Counted from the first letter of the stretch, positions 8,301 through 17,307 are shown. The stretch: DNA of 64,000 bases from Lachnospiraceae bacterium AD3010 (GCA_000622025.1 JHWU01000010.1:1-64000), one strand, 5' to 3'. Program-made: numbers and translations. Notes: generated by a model not told the origin, from the sequence alone.

Positions 8301-9566
8301 GTGAGCGAATCTCTAAAGAATAACAGAGAACTATATGAGAAGACGAATCCTGTGTTCAACACAGCAAAAATGACCTTGTTTCAACTGGCACAACAAGGAA
8401 ATACACATGCCGCCAAGATATCCGAAAAGCTGGGACTGACAGAGGATGCACAGAAAAGTCAATCCTTCAGCATGGGACCGGAGGAAGAGATGACTTTCCG
8501 GATCATTCTGGAGACACGATATCATATGATGGGCATTCTGGCACAAGATTCGGGATTTTCTGTTTTCGTTGACCTGCCCTGTGGATATACACCACGGGCC
8601 ATAGAAACGGCAGAACATAGTTCATCATATATCGGACTTGACCTGCCACCTGTCATTTCGGAGATCAGCGGTATTATTCTGCCGATGATAAGCAGTGAAA
8701 AACAAAGCCTTGTCCGTTTCAACCCTGTTGATGCAACAAACGGCAGATCGCTGGAAAAGGCGCTGGAAGATGTGAAGGAGAATATCTGTATCAATACTGA
8801 AGGACTGCTGATGTATTTTAGTGATGCGGAGATTCATTCCTTCCTGGAGAATATCAAAAAACTGCTGGATATCCATGGTGGATGCTGGATTACGGCGGAT
8901 CCCGAGATTATGCCCGAACATATACGAATCCTGAGTGCTATCCATCCCGGAGATACCAATCATGATACGGATAGTATTCTCAATGAGAAAGCAGATGTGA
9001 GCGTCACGACGAATAGTCTTATGGTCCGCTACGGGCATGAGAAGGAGGATGTGGAAAAAGTGAAGGACATCCTGTCTGAGCATGGCTTGAAAGCAGAACG
9101 GATCCGGATTGGCAGTCACATCGTGGCTACAAAAGCATTTTCCTTGCTGACACCTGAGCAGGGAAGTGCTGTCCTGAAAGCTGTGGAAGATATTGCCTTT
9201 TGGAAGGTTGTTTCCGCAGGATTATCTGAGAACAACGCCGGGGCGGATCAACACTTCACGATTCGCAAAGAATATACGGATGGCGTGCTTTTTTTAGAGC
9301 TGACCGGCCGCTTGGATTCACTGACTGCTCCTCAACTATTGGCCAAGTACGAGAAACAGAATGCATCCGACGTCATCAGAAAAGTGCAGATTGACTGCCA
9401 TGCCCTTGACTACATTTCCTCTGCCGGACTTAGGGTTCTGCTGATCATGCAGAAGGGCTGTAAAGAAGGAGTGAGTCTCAAGGGCATGAATGATCTTGTG
9501 CGCGACATTCTCGATCGATCCGGCTTTAGTGAGATTCTTGCAGAAACCGCACAAATGACTGTATAG
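8301..9566 (+). CDS. LCM-type SAM methyltransferase fused to a STAS domain
   Basis: The 421-residue protein joins a leucine-carboxyl-methyltransferase-like domain (about residues 10-285) with a C-terminal STAS domain (about 320-421). The first has VDLPCGYTPRAIE and IGLDLPPV, resembling the SAM-binding motifs of PPM1-family enzymes. The second contains DYISSAGLRVLL, the anti-sigma-antagonist phosphorylation loop with SSAG. I chose GTG 8301 over TTG 8289 because GGGAAG is well spaced for it. A STAS partner suggests control by a serine kinase/phosphatase switch. Confidence 0.75.
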   Translation: MSESLKNNRELYEKTNPVFNTAKMTLFQLAQQGNTHAAKISEKLGLTEDAQKSQSFSMGPEEEMTFRIILETRYHMMGILAQDSGFSVFVDLPCGYTPRAIETAEHSSSYIGLDLPPVISEISGIILPMISSEKQSLVRFNPVDATNGRSLEKALEDVKENICINTEGLLMYFSDAEIHSFLENIKKLLDIHGGCWITADPEIMPEHIRILSAIHPGDTNHDTDSILNEKADVSVTTNSLMVRYGHEKEDVEKVKDILSEHGLKAERIRIGSHIVATKAFSLLTPEQGSAVLKAVEDIAFWKVVSAGLSENNAGADQHFTIRKEYTDGVLFLELTGRLDSLTAPQLLAKYEKQNASDVIRKVQIDCHALDYISSAGLRVLLIMQKGCKEGVSLKGMNDLVRDILDRSGFSEILAETAQMTV

Positions 9567-9593
9567 AAGCCACATGACTACTAAAGAACTGGA

Positions 9594-10055
9594 GTGATAC
9601 CGACAATCCCTGCAAGCCGTGTAAAATCAAGGCTTGTAGGGATTTTTGGAAAATCTGAGAGAACAATCAAAAGAAGAACAGTTGAAATGCAGGAAAAAGG
9701 ACTGATCCTTTGCTTTACGGGACATCCGTTTCCGGTCTGGATATGGACTGTAGATGATGCATCGGAAGATGGTTCGGAGCTTAAAATCACCACAAATATG
9801 TTTGCCTATGACTGCCTTGATCCGGTTAGACCTGAAACAGAAGCAGATGGAGAAATCTACCGTTGTGATACGAAAGACTTGGAAGAAGTGGTTTGCTTCC
9901 TTGATCTCTTTCATAGGGAGCTTGGGATTGATCAGAAGAATCTTGCCGGTTACCGTGAAGATGCAGAAGCTTTTATCAACACAGGAAATATGTATCTTTG
10001 GAAGGATGAAAAGGGGCGGAGTGTGGCAAGGTGTTGCATTTTTATTTTACAATAA
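9594..10055 (+). pseudogene. Chimeric GNAT acetyltransferase remnant
   Basis: The frame begins with a stretch resembling a helix-turn-helix (SRVKSRLVGIFGKSERTIKR). It then becomes the N-terminal part of a GNAT-type protein (FTGHPFPVWIWTVDDASED … TGNMYLWKDEKGRSVA) and stops where the acetyl-CoA-binding half should begin. A thpR fragment follows at once. The whole looks like joined pieces, not a working enzyme. Confidence 0.5.
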
Positions 10056-10057
10056 AC

Positions 10058-10159
10058 ATTCGGGAAATCCTGATTCATTCTAGATATACGTGCCGGATGA
10101 GGTATTGAAGGTTGAAACTATTTCACTTATGAGACCAGACCGGGGGAAGAACGGGATGA
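10058..10159 (+). pseudogene. thpR: Duplicated fragment of thpR
   Basis: These 102 bases match 21006-21107 inside the intact thpR gene without gaps and with about five differences, one of which creates a TAG. It is an isolated piece with neither start nor end. The following stretch to 10335 shows no gene that I recognise. Confidence 0.85.
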
Positions 10160-10335
10160 GGAGACAGGAGCGTAGATACATTAAGGCTTGCCCGGGAAAA
10201 AGAAAAGTAGAAATGAGAAGGAACCTGATGTAAATGAAATTCTGAAGAAGACCCGAAAGTATGTCAACAAAGGAATACATTATGGAGGAAAAAGATGGAA
10301 CGAAAAGAAAAAACTGTTGATCTGGTGGAGAGCTT

Positions 10336-10851
10336 ATGAACATCGTCCTGCATCAACCTGAAATCCCGTCAAATACCGGGAATATTGGGAGGACTTGCGT
10401 TGCAACCGGATCCTCCCTTCATCTTATCGAGCCCCTTGGTTTTATCCTTAGTGATAAAATGCTAAAAAGAGCGGGAATGGACTATTGGGATCAGTTAACC
10501 CTATGCAGATATATGAACTATAAAGACTTCAGAGATAAGCATCCGGGAGCAAAGGTCTGGCTGGCCACTACAAAAGGTGAAAAGAGCTATACTGATGTCC
10601 ATTATTCACCCGATGATTACATAATGTTTGGAAGGGAAGGCGGCGGGATCCCTGAAGATATACTTATTGCAAACAGGGATGACTGCATAAGGATCCCGAT
10701 GGGACATGGTATACGTTCACTTAACCTTGCAAACTCTGTGGCGATAGTATTATTTGAGGCGTTAAGACAGAATGGATTTCCAGAGCTTGACAGACAGCCG
10801 GAAACAAGAGATCCCGGTAAGCAATGGGTTATCCAGAAGGATCATAATTGA
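10336..10851 (+). CDS. trmL: tRNA (cytidine/uridine-2'-O-)-methyltransferase TrmL
   Basis: This SPOUT-fold enzyme methylates the wobble ribose of tRNA-Leu. It starts MNIVLHQPEIPSNTGNIGRT with the conserved NTGN and Arg, and has FGREGGGIPEDIL and IPMGHGIRSLNLANSVAI, which form the trefoil knot that binds SAM. GGTGGAGAG precedes the ATG. The last 15 or so residues (after LDRQ) are not normal: they run into a 38-bp piece of the tag gene and stop at 10851. The catalytic knot is complete, so activity may remain. Confidence 0.9.
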   Translation: MNIVLHQPEIPSNTGNIGRTCVATGSSLHLIEPLGFILSDKMLKRAGMDYWDQLTLCRYMNYKDFRDKHPGAKVWLATTKGEKSYTDVHYSPDDYIMFGREGGGIPEDILIANRDDCIRIPMGHGIRSLNLANSVAIVLFEALRQNGFPELDRQPETRDPGKQWVIQKDHN

Positions 10852-11035
10852 CCATAGAAATGTTACGGATGATGAGCTAAAGTATCTCGAAGAGCCATAT
10901 GCGCCTCATCCGCTTGCAGGTGTTATGGCGCAGAACAAAAAGTTCGGTGTGTACTTTATGCAAGGTATTAGAAAGTTAAACGAGCATGATTTTTTATACA
11001 TTAAAGCAGTAATTGAAAAAGCCATGAACGAATGA
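10799..11035 (+). pseudogene. tag fragment joined to an aldo/keto reductase tail
   Basis: 10799-10840 repeats part of tag (…IPVSNGLS(R/K)RI…, compare 6545-6585). It is followed by VTDDELKYLEEPYAPHPLAGV, the usual C-terminus of aldo/keto reductases, and by an unidentified helical tail ending at 11035. No proper start exists. The 140 bases after it hold no recognisable gene. Confidence 0.55.
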
Positions 11036-11180
11036 GCGGTCCTTGTGAATGACAGAAGTGTAAGAGGATTATAATGAAAACAATAAATTTTGATGAATTT
11101 ATATTGATCTTATAACTTTTGCAGTGCTGGGATTAATGTTAAACCTTCCTGGTTTATGTTTGGCATAAAGGAGGATGAAT

Positions 11181-11690
11181 ATGAAGCTTGCGGTTGTATA
11201 TGATTCAATAACGGGGAACACAAAAAAGGCTGCCGAATGGATCGTGGAGGGAATGAATGAGGTTGAAGATGCAGAAGCAATGGCATTTTCGATTCATGAA
11301 GCTGATGAAGCCTTCCTAAAGGAATCAAGGGGAATCGTAATAGGTTCACCTTCGTATATGGCACAGCTGACTCCGGATATGCATAGCTGGATAATGTCTG
11401 AATCGGGGAAATTGGGATTTGGTGGTAAATTGGGAGGAGCCTTTGCTACTGAACAGTATACCCACGGGGGCGGAGATCTTGTGCTGCAGTCTATATTAAC
11501 TATGGAGATGGTAAGCGGCATGATCTGTTATTCCGGTGGAAATTCACTGGGAGTACCGTACATTCACCTGGGGCCGGTAGCGGTAAACGATAATAAAGAA
11601 AAGCATAATGGCTTGGAGTATTATAGGGAGAATTTCGTGATCTTCGGAAAACGCTTTGCAAAAAAGGCAGTAGAACTGGGAAACCGGTGA
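11181..11690 (+). CDS. Flavodoxin-family protein (WrbA/FMN-reductase-like)
   Basis: The 169-residue protein has the FMN-phosphate loop at its start (VYDSITGNTKKAAEWI), GSPSYMAQLTPDMHSWI for the isoalloxazine ring, and a GGGDL/GGN loop further on. I preferred ATG 11181 to 11175 because AAAGGAGG ends at 11174, leaving six bases of spacing. It likely carries electrons or reduces quinones with FMN as cofactor. It is complete and stands alone. Confidence 0.85.
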   Translation: MKLAVVYDSITGNTKKAAEWIVEGMNEVEDAEAMAFSIHEADEAFLKESRGIVIGSPSYMAQLTPDMHSWIMSESGKLGFGGKLGGAFATEQYTHGGGDLVLQSILTMEMVSGMICYSGGNSLGVPYIHLGPVAVNDNKEKHNGLEYYRENFVIFGKRFAKKAVELGNR

Positions 11691-11725
11691 ATATCTCTTT
11701 ATCTGATCAACATTAATAAATGCAA

Positions 11726-11815
11726 CGGTCCAGCCTATCCATCAGCGTTAACGGCATGGGTGCGCCGGATGATATCATAGCAAACGGTATGGGATCGGCT
11801 GACTGACTATAATAA
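11726..11815 (-). pseudogene. Short antisense coding remnant (SGAPxPxxLMDxLDR)
   Basis: On the minus strand this stretch reads DPIPFAMISSGAPMPLTLMD RLDR in one frame and then stops. The same core is found at about 4170-3980. The parent protein is not recognised. Confidence 0.3.
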
Positions 11816-11850
11816 GACAGCCGTTCCTGTAAAGCAATACCGGATCAGGA

Positions 11851-11899
11851 TCCCGGTATATCAAAGCAGGTATGAACATGATATGATGGAAGACAACGA
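11851..11899 (+). promoter_or_regulatory. Shared upstream element, copy B
   Basis: Near-identical to copies A (7459) and C (28908): tcccggtatatc, aaagcagg, tgatatgatg and gacaacga in the same order. It ends 30 bp before the glutaredoxin start; TATGAT is the likely -10 box. Confidence 0.6.
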
Positions 11900-11929
11900 A
11901 GGGAAGCATAGAAAAGGAGGATGATTTCC

Positions 11930-12169
11930 ATGAATCTAAAACTGTTTATGTTTGAAACCTGTCCTTACTGCAGGAAGGTCATCCGTGAGATTGAGGAAGA
12001 AGGCAGAAGTGATATCGAATATCACGATATTCACAAGAATGAAGAGGACCGCCGGACTCTTGTAGATGTCGGGGGTAAACAGCAGGTTCCCTGTCTGTTT
12101 ATCGACGGGACCCCGCTTTATGAAAGTGATGACATTATAAAGTGGCTTAAGAATAACCCTCAGGCGTGA
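11930..12169 (+). CDS. Glutaredoxin-like protein
   Basis: This 79-residue thioredoxin-fold protein has the dithiol motif CPYC at residues 11-14, a cis-proline in QQVPCLFIDG and the end LYESDDIIKWLKN typical of glutaredoxin/GST-N domains. ATG 11930 fits the AAAAGGAGG site better than the ATG that touches it at 11921. It should reduce disulfides or glutathione-type adducts. It overlaps the next frame by four bases (ATGA-type junction), suggesting co-transcription. Confidence 0.85.
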   Translation: MNLKLFMFETCPYCRKVIREIEEEGRSDIEYHDIHKNEEDRRTLVDVGGKQQVPCLFIDGTPLYESDDIIKWLKNNPQA

Positions 12170-12567
12170 ATCTCTCTATGCTTAAAAAGAGCGCTATCGG
12201 AAGGATAGCAGATAATCCACAGGATATGCCGGAGCTTGTGCGAAAAGACGGAAAGGAATATGGTTCTGTAGAAACCGGCAATGCCTCAGAGGATCCGCTG
12301 TCTTCGGCAAAGAGAGAACTGTCGCAGAGTATCCGGGATCAAGAAGAAAGAAGGCTGGCTAAGTGGAAACAGGACATCAAACCCGTGAAAAGACCAGAAT
12401 ATCTCTTGTGTTCCATGGCTATGTTCAGGGCGTGGGATTCAGATATACAGCGCAGCACGCAGCGGTCTCTCTTGGCCTTACCGGATGGGTTAGAAATGAA
12501 TATGACGGAAGCGTCAGAGCAGAGATTCAGGGAGACAGGGAAAGCATTGAGAGATGGATCAGTATGA
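12166..12567 (+). CDS. Hypothetical protein overlapping the acylphosphatase gene
   Basis: A frame starting within the stop of the glutaredoxin gene encodes a charged, helical protein (MNLSMLKKSAIGRIADNPQD … SQSIRDQEERRLAKWKQ). Only the first 65 or so residues, before the acylphosphatase start, look like real coding sequence; the rest runs antiphase over that gene. It may be an independent small protein, or the N-terminus of a longer acylphosphatase fusion lost by a one-base shift near 12362. I do not recognise it. Confidence 0.4.
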   Translation: MNLSMLKKSAIGRIADNPQDMPELVRKDGKEYGSVETGNASEDPLSSAKRELSQSIRDQEERRLAKWKQDIKPVKRPEYLLCSMAMFRAWDSDIQRSTQRSLLALPDGLEMNMTEASEQRFRETGKALRDGSV

Positions 12568-12659
12568 TCCGGAATGGCAGGTTCATAGAGATTACTGACA
12601 TCGACAGCAGGGAGATAGCTGTAGATACGAACGAAAGAAGCTTCCGGGTAAGGTATTGA
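12363..12659 (+). CDS. acyP: Acylphosphatase
   Basis: The 98-residue protein hydrolyses carboxyl-phosphate bonds of acyl phosphates. The phosphate cradle VFHGYVQGVGFRY with its Arg and the catalytic Asn in GLTGWVRNEYDGSV are both present, and FRVRY is the normal C-terminus. A GTG at 12363 is the most plausible start, within the end of the preceding coding stretch, so translation may be coupled. Its neighbour downstream, surE, is convergent. Confidence 0.85.
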   Translation: METGHQTREKTRISLVFHGYVQGVGFRYTAQHAAVSLGLTGWVRNEYDGSVRAEIQGDRESIERWISMIRNGRFIEITDIDSREIAVDTNERSFRVRY

Positions 12660-12669
12660 CTAAAGAAGT

Positions 12670-13410
12670 CTATCCTACATTCTTCACCAGACCAACGGAA
12701 ACGTAATTTTCAAATACAGCCTTCAGATCTGTATCATTCTCGGCATCCTTATTATTATGGGCATGAACCTTAAAGCGGACACCGTTATGAGGCAGCGCTT
12801 CGATTTCATCATAGGTATCACGAAAGATCATTTTATCTGATACTTTCCGGTTCCAAAGTACGCCCTTACATTCTGCTAAAGGACATCCCGGGAAATTAAC
12901 ATTCCAGATGGTTCCGGAAGGGATTTCCCGGTCTATGAGCTCAGCCAGTATTTTTGATAAATAAGCATCGCTGACTTCGTGGGTACTGACATCTTTTTCT
13001 GAAAATGCGATTCCCATACAGCCCTGGAAGGATGCCTCAAAGGCAGCTCCTGCCGTGGCAGAATACTGGATATCTGATGCCACGTTATATCCGTTATTGA
13101 TTCCCGAAAGAACAATGTCGGGCTTTTCCGGTAATAAATTCAATACACCGACTCTCACACAGTCAGCAGGAGTGCCGCTGGATTTATATCCTTTTACACC
13201 TTTAACCGGAAAATCAACGGGGAATACATCAATATGTGAATGGAGAGTTATGCTGTGCGAAGCAGCACTACGCTGAGCATCCGGAGCTGCCACCCAGACA
13301 TTTCCAAAATCAACTGCTGCTGCAGCGAGACGGATAAGACCGTCAGCAAGTATTCCATCATCATTTGTAATCAGTATATTTTTCACCATAATATACTCGT
13401 TCTTTGCCAT
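12670..13410 (-). CDS. surE: 5'/3'-nucleotidase SurE
   Basis: SurE is a metal-dependent nucleoside monophosphate phosphatase. The start ILITNDDGILADGL gives the two metal-binding Asp residues; SAASHSITL, KSSGTPADCVRVG and PDIVLSGINNGYN complete the active site. At 246 residues it is of normal length. Two starts are possible (13410 or 13389, the latter giving MVKNILITNDDG); neither has a strong ribosome site. The gene is convergent with acyP and is followed by no visible terminator. Confidence 0.9.
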   Translation of the reverse strand: MAKNEYIMVKNILITNDDGILADGLIRLAAAAVDFGNVWVAAPDAQRSAASHSITLHSHIDVFPVDFPVKGVKGYKSSGTPADCVRVGVLNLLPEKPDIVLSGINNGYNVASDIQYSATAGAAFEASFQGCMGIAFSEKDVSTHEVSDAYLSKILAELIDREIPSGTIWNVNFPGCPLAECKGVLWNRKVSDKMIFRDTYDEIEALPHNGVRFKVHAHNNKDAENDTDLKAVFENYVSVGLVKNVG

Positions 13411-13508
13411 AGTTCTATGGAGTCAACTGTTACCGGCACGTATTTTATCACAGCTGCTGAGATCAAGGCAAATAATAGACCAAGTGATCAGCTATACGGT
13501 AGCAGATT

Positions 13509-13616
13509 ATGGAATTGACAGGTATAATGATCATCGCAGATTTGAACGGGACTGAAAGCGATCAGGTGACGGAGATGTTCATTAATAGCAGGGAAAAGAT
13601 ATTTAGAGAGAGGTGA
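13509..13616 (+). other. Small ORF or fragment (35 aa)
   Basis: ATG 13509 to TGA 13616 encodes MELTGIMIIADLNGTESDQV… without a clear ribosome site. It may be debris. It is the only coding-like content in the gap between surE and the PPC remnant. Confidence 0.2.
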
Positions 13617-13623
13617 TACTGCC

Positions 13624-13973
13624 ATGGATTACCGCAGGATGAATGATACTTGCTATATCAGGATAGATAAGGGAGAGGAGATCTGCAGACCTTTATCCCT
13701 GAAAGTGGAAGCTTTGAAACAGAAATAATTGAAGGAATGCTGGAGCTTATTAATGTCACGGGGAACATAGTTTTTGATGATGGAAAACTGTTTCACCACA
13801 CACATGCTGTATTCTCGTATAAAGATGGATCAGAGCATAAAATGGCAGCGGGGCATATAAAGTCCATAACAGTTCTGTATACAGCAGAAATTGAATTACG
13901 TCCTGCCATCGGAGGCGTGATAGGCAGAAAGCATGACCCTGAAACCGGAACGGGTTTCTGGAGTTTTGGATAG
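13624..13973 (+). pseudogene. PPC/DUF296 (PD1-like) protein, deleted and frameshifted
   Basis: The N-terminus (MDYRRMNDTCYIRIDKGEEI, stop at about 13728) and, in another frame, the C-terminal two thirds (SGSFETEIIEGMLELINVTG…GHIKSITVLYTAEIEL) belong to one PPC-domain protein. About 30 residues of the middle and the reading frame were lost near 13690. A further fragment-like stretch runs to 14070. Confidence 0.65.
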
Positions 13974-14081
13974 GCGAATACCGGGAGAGCCTTAGGGAAC
14001 TTAACCTTACAAATGATGAGGAGACAGAGGGAAGAGGCCGCAGAAAAAATGCGGAAACAGCTTAACGAATAAGATTTAAGA

Positions 14082-15569
14082 TCAGCAAAAGCCCCGGATC
14101 AGCTCCAGAATACGGCGATTATACGGTGAGGCTTCGAGCAGTATTTCCGGCACGACAGGCTCGCCGGTTGCACTGTCTCTGTAATATTCCATGATCCTGT
14201 GTGCCAGAACCTCCGGATCCTCATTAAGTACACTTAGAACCTCGGGAGTGATCACTGATGCATCCTCCGGAGGGTCTAAGAATGGTCCGTCAGACTGCAA
14301 AAGCCTAGGGTAATTCTCTTCTATGTACATAAGCAGTTCAAATTCTTTTTTCACTACCTCAGGATCGTCATGAACCATATAAATACATCCGGTCTCAGTC
14401 TCCAGATCCTTGGTTTCATACAGCATATCGGTTTTGCCTGCATTGTCAACCCATCCCGAGTAGAAGCTCTTCATGCCCAACAGGATAGGAATGATCCCGG
14501 ATGAAGAGATCGGATGATCCACAGCCGAAGAAAAATCTTTAATATAGCCCTGACGCAGAGGCCTGTATGCTCTCTGCCGGAATTTATCATGATACTCCTT
14601 GTCAAGCATGCTGTTAAGGATCACCTCTGTTTCATGGTACCCGAAGACCCTGTCCAGCCAGCCTGAAGGCGCACTTCCTCCCATGACGCGATAGTTGGCC
14701 TCAATCAATACAGGCCCGTCTTTGTCGATCATATATTCCCCGTGAACCGGACCGTCAGTGATACCGAGAGCGCACACTGTTTTGAGCGCATAGTCGATAA
14801 GCTCACTTTCTTTTTCGTCCGGTTCATTAATGGATTTTTCCCCACTGTAGATGATTGCACCGGAGGGCATGCGCTTTTTGAAATACCTGAAGCATGAGGT
14901 GAGAGCCGGGATCCCGTCACGGCTGATCGTATTGACAATATATTCCGTTCCGAAGATCCTCTCCTGCAGGAGGAAACGGGTCTCTGCCTCTCCGAACATA
15001 TTATGATCTGCGCTGCATTCCTGCTCAAATGCCGCCAGAAGCTCATCCCTTCCGTGGACCAGATGTACGCCGACCGAGGCTGCGCCGTGGTCATGCTTGA
15101 GCACCACATCCTCCGTTCCCATTTCCTTAAGAAATCTGAGACAGTCCTCCCGGCTTTTCACCTCTGTACCTCGAATATGGCGCAGACCGGCTTTCTTAAG
15201 ACTCTGATGCATGAGGCTTTTACGTGTCATATTTACAATGTTCGAATATGAGTTTCCGACCATGCCAAGATCGTTTGCCAGACGTGTTCCGGTGATGACG
15301 CCCTCTTCGCCTCCGGGTATGACCAGCAGCGGATCAAGTGCTTTGATCTCACGAAGCGTCACATCATAATCAGGGTCCTCCTTGATTAACGTAATGGGAT
15401 AGCTGATATGTGAATACTTGACCTTACGCTCCTTATCCAGGTTTCTCCTTGCATAGCCATCCGGAAGATATGACTCAAGGATCACAGGCTCATAGCCCAG
15501 CTCACGGATGTCCTCCAGATAGCCGAACGCTGTTGATGTGGCCTCTACCACTACGATCTTATTTTTCAT
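14082..15569 (-). CDS. ATP-grasp carboxylate-amine ligase
   Basis: The 495-residue protein has an N-terminal pre-ATP-grasp fold (VVVEATSTAFGYLEDIRELG), the ATP-grasp core (VVLKHDHGAASVGVHLV, LLQERIFGTEYIVN) and metal ligands in PVHGEYMIDKDGPVLIEANYRVMGG. It resembles the carnosine-synthase/BacD-type ligases that join a carboxylate to an amine through an acyl phosphate. ATG 15569 follows GGAGGAGGCT and lies 11 bases inside the MATE gene, so the two are translationally coupled. An exporter as partner suggests that the ligase makes a small molecule or peptide that leaves the cell. Confidence 0.75.
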   Translation of the reverse strand: MKNKIVVVEATSTAFGYLEDIRELGYEPVILESYLPDGYARRNLDKERKVKYSHISYPITLIKEDPDYDVTLREIKALDPLLVIPGGEEGVITGTRLANDLGMVGNSYSNIVNMTRKSLMHQSLKKAGLRHIRGTEVKSREDCLRFLKEMGTEDVVLKHDHGAASVGVHLVHGRDELLAAFEQECSADHNMFGEAETRFLLQERIFGTEYIVNTISRDGIPALTSCFRYFKKRMPSGAIIYSGEKSINEPDEKESELIDYALKTVCALGITDGPVHGEYMIDKDGPVLIEANYRVMGGSAPSGWLDRVFGYHETEVILNSMLDKEYHDKFRQRAYRPLRQGYIKDFSSAVDHPISSSGIIPILLGMKSFYSGWVDNAGKTDMLYETKDLETETGCIYMVHDDPEVVKKEFELLMYIEENYPRLLQSDGPFLDPPEDASVITPEVLSVLNEDPEVLAHRIMEYYRDSATGEPVVPEILLEASPYNRRILELIRGFC

Positions 15570-17307
15570 AGCCTCCTCCTGCACAAAGACTTGTTGAATT
15601 CAAACCAAAAATATACTCATGCCTGATATGAAAAAGCTTGGTCAGCATCAGTTCATTGGCTGTAAGATTCTCCTGATCGGGCTTTATAGGATAAAAGGGT
15701 TTACTGGGAATGCGGCATGTTATTATCGTTCTGTCCCTGTCTGCACTGATCATGATATCGACCGGAACGTCCGGCCCGCATTTCTCACGGGTATAGGTAC
15801 AGATCTCCTCCACTGCAAGACATGTCCTGCTTATAAGCTTCATGTCCGTAAGATACTTTCTCAATTCCTCCTCCACTACAGTGTAAAGCCCGTCAGGGTC
15901 TCCCAAAGCGGTAAATCCGCACAGAGCCTTGAGCGGATTACTCTCGTCAAGAAGCAGGATCGGAGAATATCGTCCCCCTGATCTTCGCCCGATATATAAA
16001 TTCACGGCCAATACCAGTATCAGGATCAACGCCATACTGACCGGAAAGGCTGTTATCAGACCATAACCTCCGAAGAGCCGGTACAGGATGCTGCCCACGA
16101 CAGGAATGGATACTGTCTTATCAAGCACTCCCAGAACAGTGGAATAGACACTCCTGCCCAAAGCATTATATACATCCCGCAATGTCAGAAGAAGACCACG
16201 CAAAGGGTAATGAAGGACATATATGGGGATAAGGCGGACGATCAGCTTAAGAGCTCCCTCGCCATGAATATTAAATATCTTTGCGATGGGTATGGAAAAA
16301 CACGTAAAGCAGACCGCAAGTACAGAGCATACCAATAAGATCACGACCGTGACATTTCTGGTCAGAGCCCGGATGCCGAAGTAGTCACCCTCACCCTTAA
16401 GCATAGCTGTAAAGGAGGCATTATTGTCCCCGACGCCACTGAGCGCAATAGAAACTACAGAATCGAGCTGACCGAAAAGTGACATTGCCACGACACCCGC
16501 CTCACCGAAGTTGACATTCATTAACCGGTTACAAAAAATCCCTGTAACGGCGTAGCCAATCTGTACTATCCCTACAGGAAAGCCCTTACTGACGATCTCT
16601 GATATTGTCCGTAGGGGATACTGCAGTCTCTTAAGCGTAAGCGGTACCTTCAAAAAACGGCAGATCAGGACTCCGGCAATAAGAACTGTAATATATGATA
16701 TCACCGTCGCTATAGCCGCCCCCTCGCAGCCCAATCCAAGCCCCCGGATTAGGATAACATCCAGTCCCACGTTTAATACATTTGCCGTAACGATCAGTCC
16801 CATGGAAAGAAAAGGCCTGCCGACAACAGGCAGAAAATAGGTGATGTTTGTCAGTGCGATACCTGCAAAGACAAACCAGCACAGACAGCTTACATAACGG
16901 TTGAAATCATCCCTAAGCGCATCCGGACAGCCGAATGCACCGGCAAGACCGGGTCGAAAAAGCATCAGTCCGGCAAAAAGTACAAGTCCTGCTGTGAGTG
17001 ACGCAATCATTGATGCCGTAAAATAAGCATCAGCCCGTGTTTTATCCTTCCTGGCAAGATACTCTGCATACAGGAGTGATCCGCCCACGCCGGTGATCGT
17101 ATATATCATGGATGCCATGAATACAATCGGGATACAGAGATTGACGATCTCGAAAGCCTGCTCATTCAGAAGATTTCCGACTATCAGACTGTCTGCAAAT
17201 TCACTTAGGGATACACCCACGGCGGAAAGTAGCGCCGGAATCATATAAATACTGTATTTTCTGTTGAGTATGGCTGCATTTCTTTTGTATCCTGTTCTAT
17301 AAGACAT
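15559..17307 (-). CDS. MATE exporter with C-terminal RsbW-like ATPase domain
   Basis: Residues 1 to about 450 form a MATE-family transporter with about twelve membrane helices (…ITGVGGSLLYAEYLARKDK, ALNITYFLP-like loops). The final 120 residues are cytosolic and resemble a HATPase_c_2/anti-sigma kinase fold (LYTVVEEELRKYLTDMKLI…CLAVEEICTY…DRDRTIITC), though the N-box Asn seems to be replaced. At 582 residues it is about 130 longer than usual MATE pumps. It is the first gene of an operon with the ATP-grasp ligase and is divergent from GG-leader genes. Confidence 0.8.
   Translation of the reverse strand: MSYRTGYKRNAAILNRKYSIYMIPALLSAVGVSLSEFADSLIVGNLLNEQAFEIVNLCIPIVFMASMIYTITGVGGSLLYAEYLARKDKTRADAYFTASMIASLTAGLVLFAGLMLFRPGLAGAFGCPDALRDDFNRYVSCLCWFVFAGIALTNITYFLPVVGRPFLSMGLIVTANVLNVGLDVILIRGLGLGCEGAAIATVISYITVLIAGVLICRFLKVPLTLKRLQYPLRTISEIVSKGFPVGIVQIGYAVTGIFCNRLMNVNFGEAGVVAMSLFGQLDSVVSIALSGVGDNNASFTAMLKGEGDYFGIRALTRNVTVVILLVCSVLAVCFTCFSIPIAKIFNIHGEGALKLIVRLIPIYVLHYPLRGLLLTLRDVYNALGRSVYSTVLGVLDKTVSIPVVGSILYRLFGGYGLITAFPVSMALILILVLAVNLYIGRRSGGRYSPILLLDESNPLKALCGFTALGDPDGLYTVVEEELRKYLTDMKLISRTCLAVEEICTYTREKCGPDVPVDIMISADRDRTIITCRIPSKPFYPIKPDQENLTANELMLTKLFHIRHEYIFGLNSTSLCAGGGYEK

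Noticed and set aside
12166-12567. Full 133-residue protein as annotated by the open frame
   Set aside because: I kept the feature with low confidence but do not accept the last half, which lies antiphase over the acylphosphatase gene.
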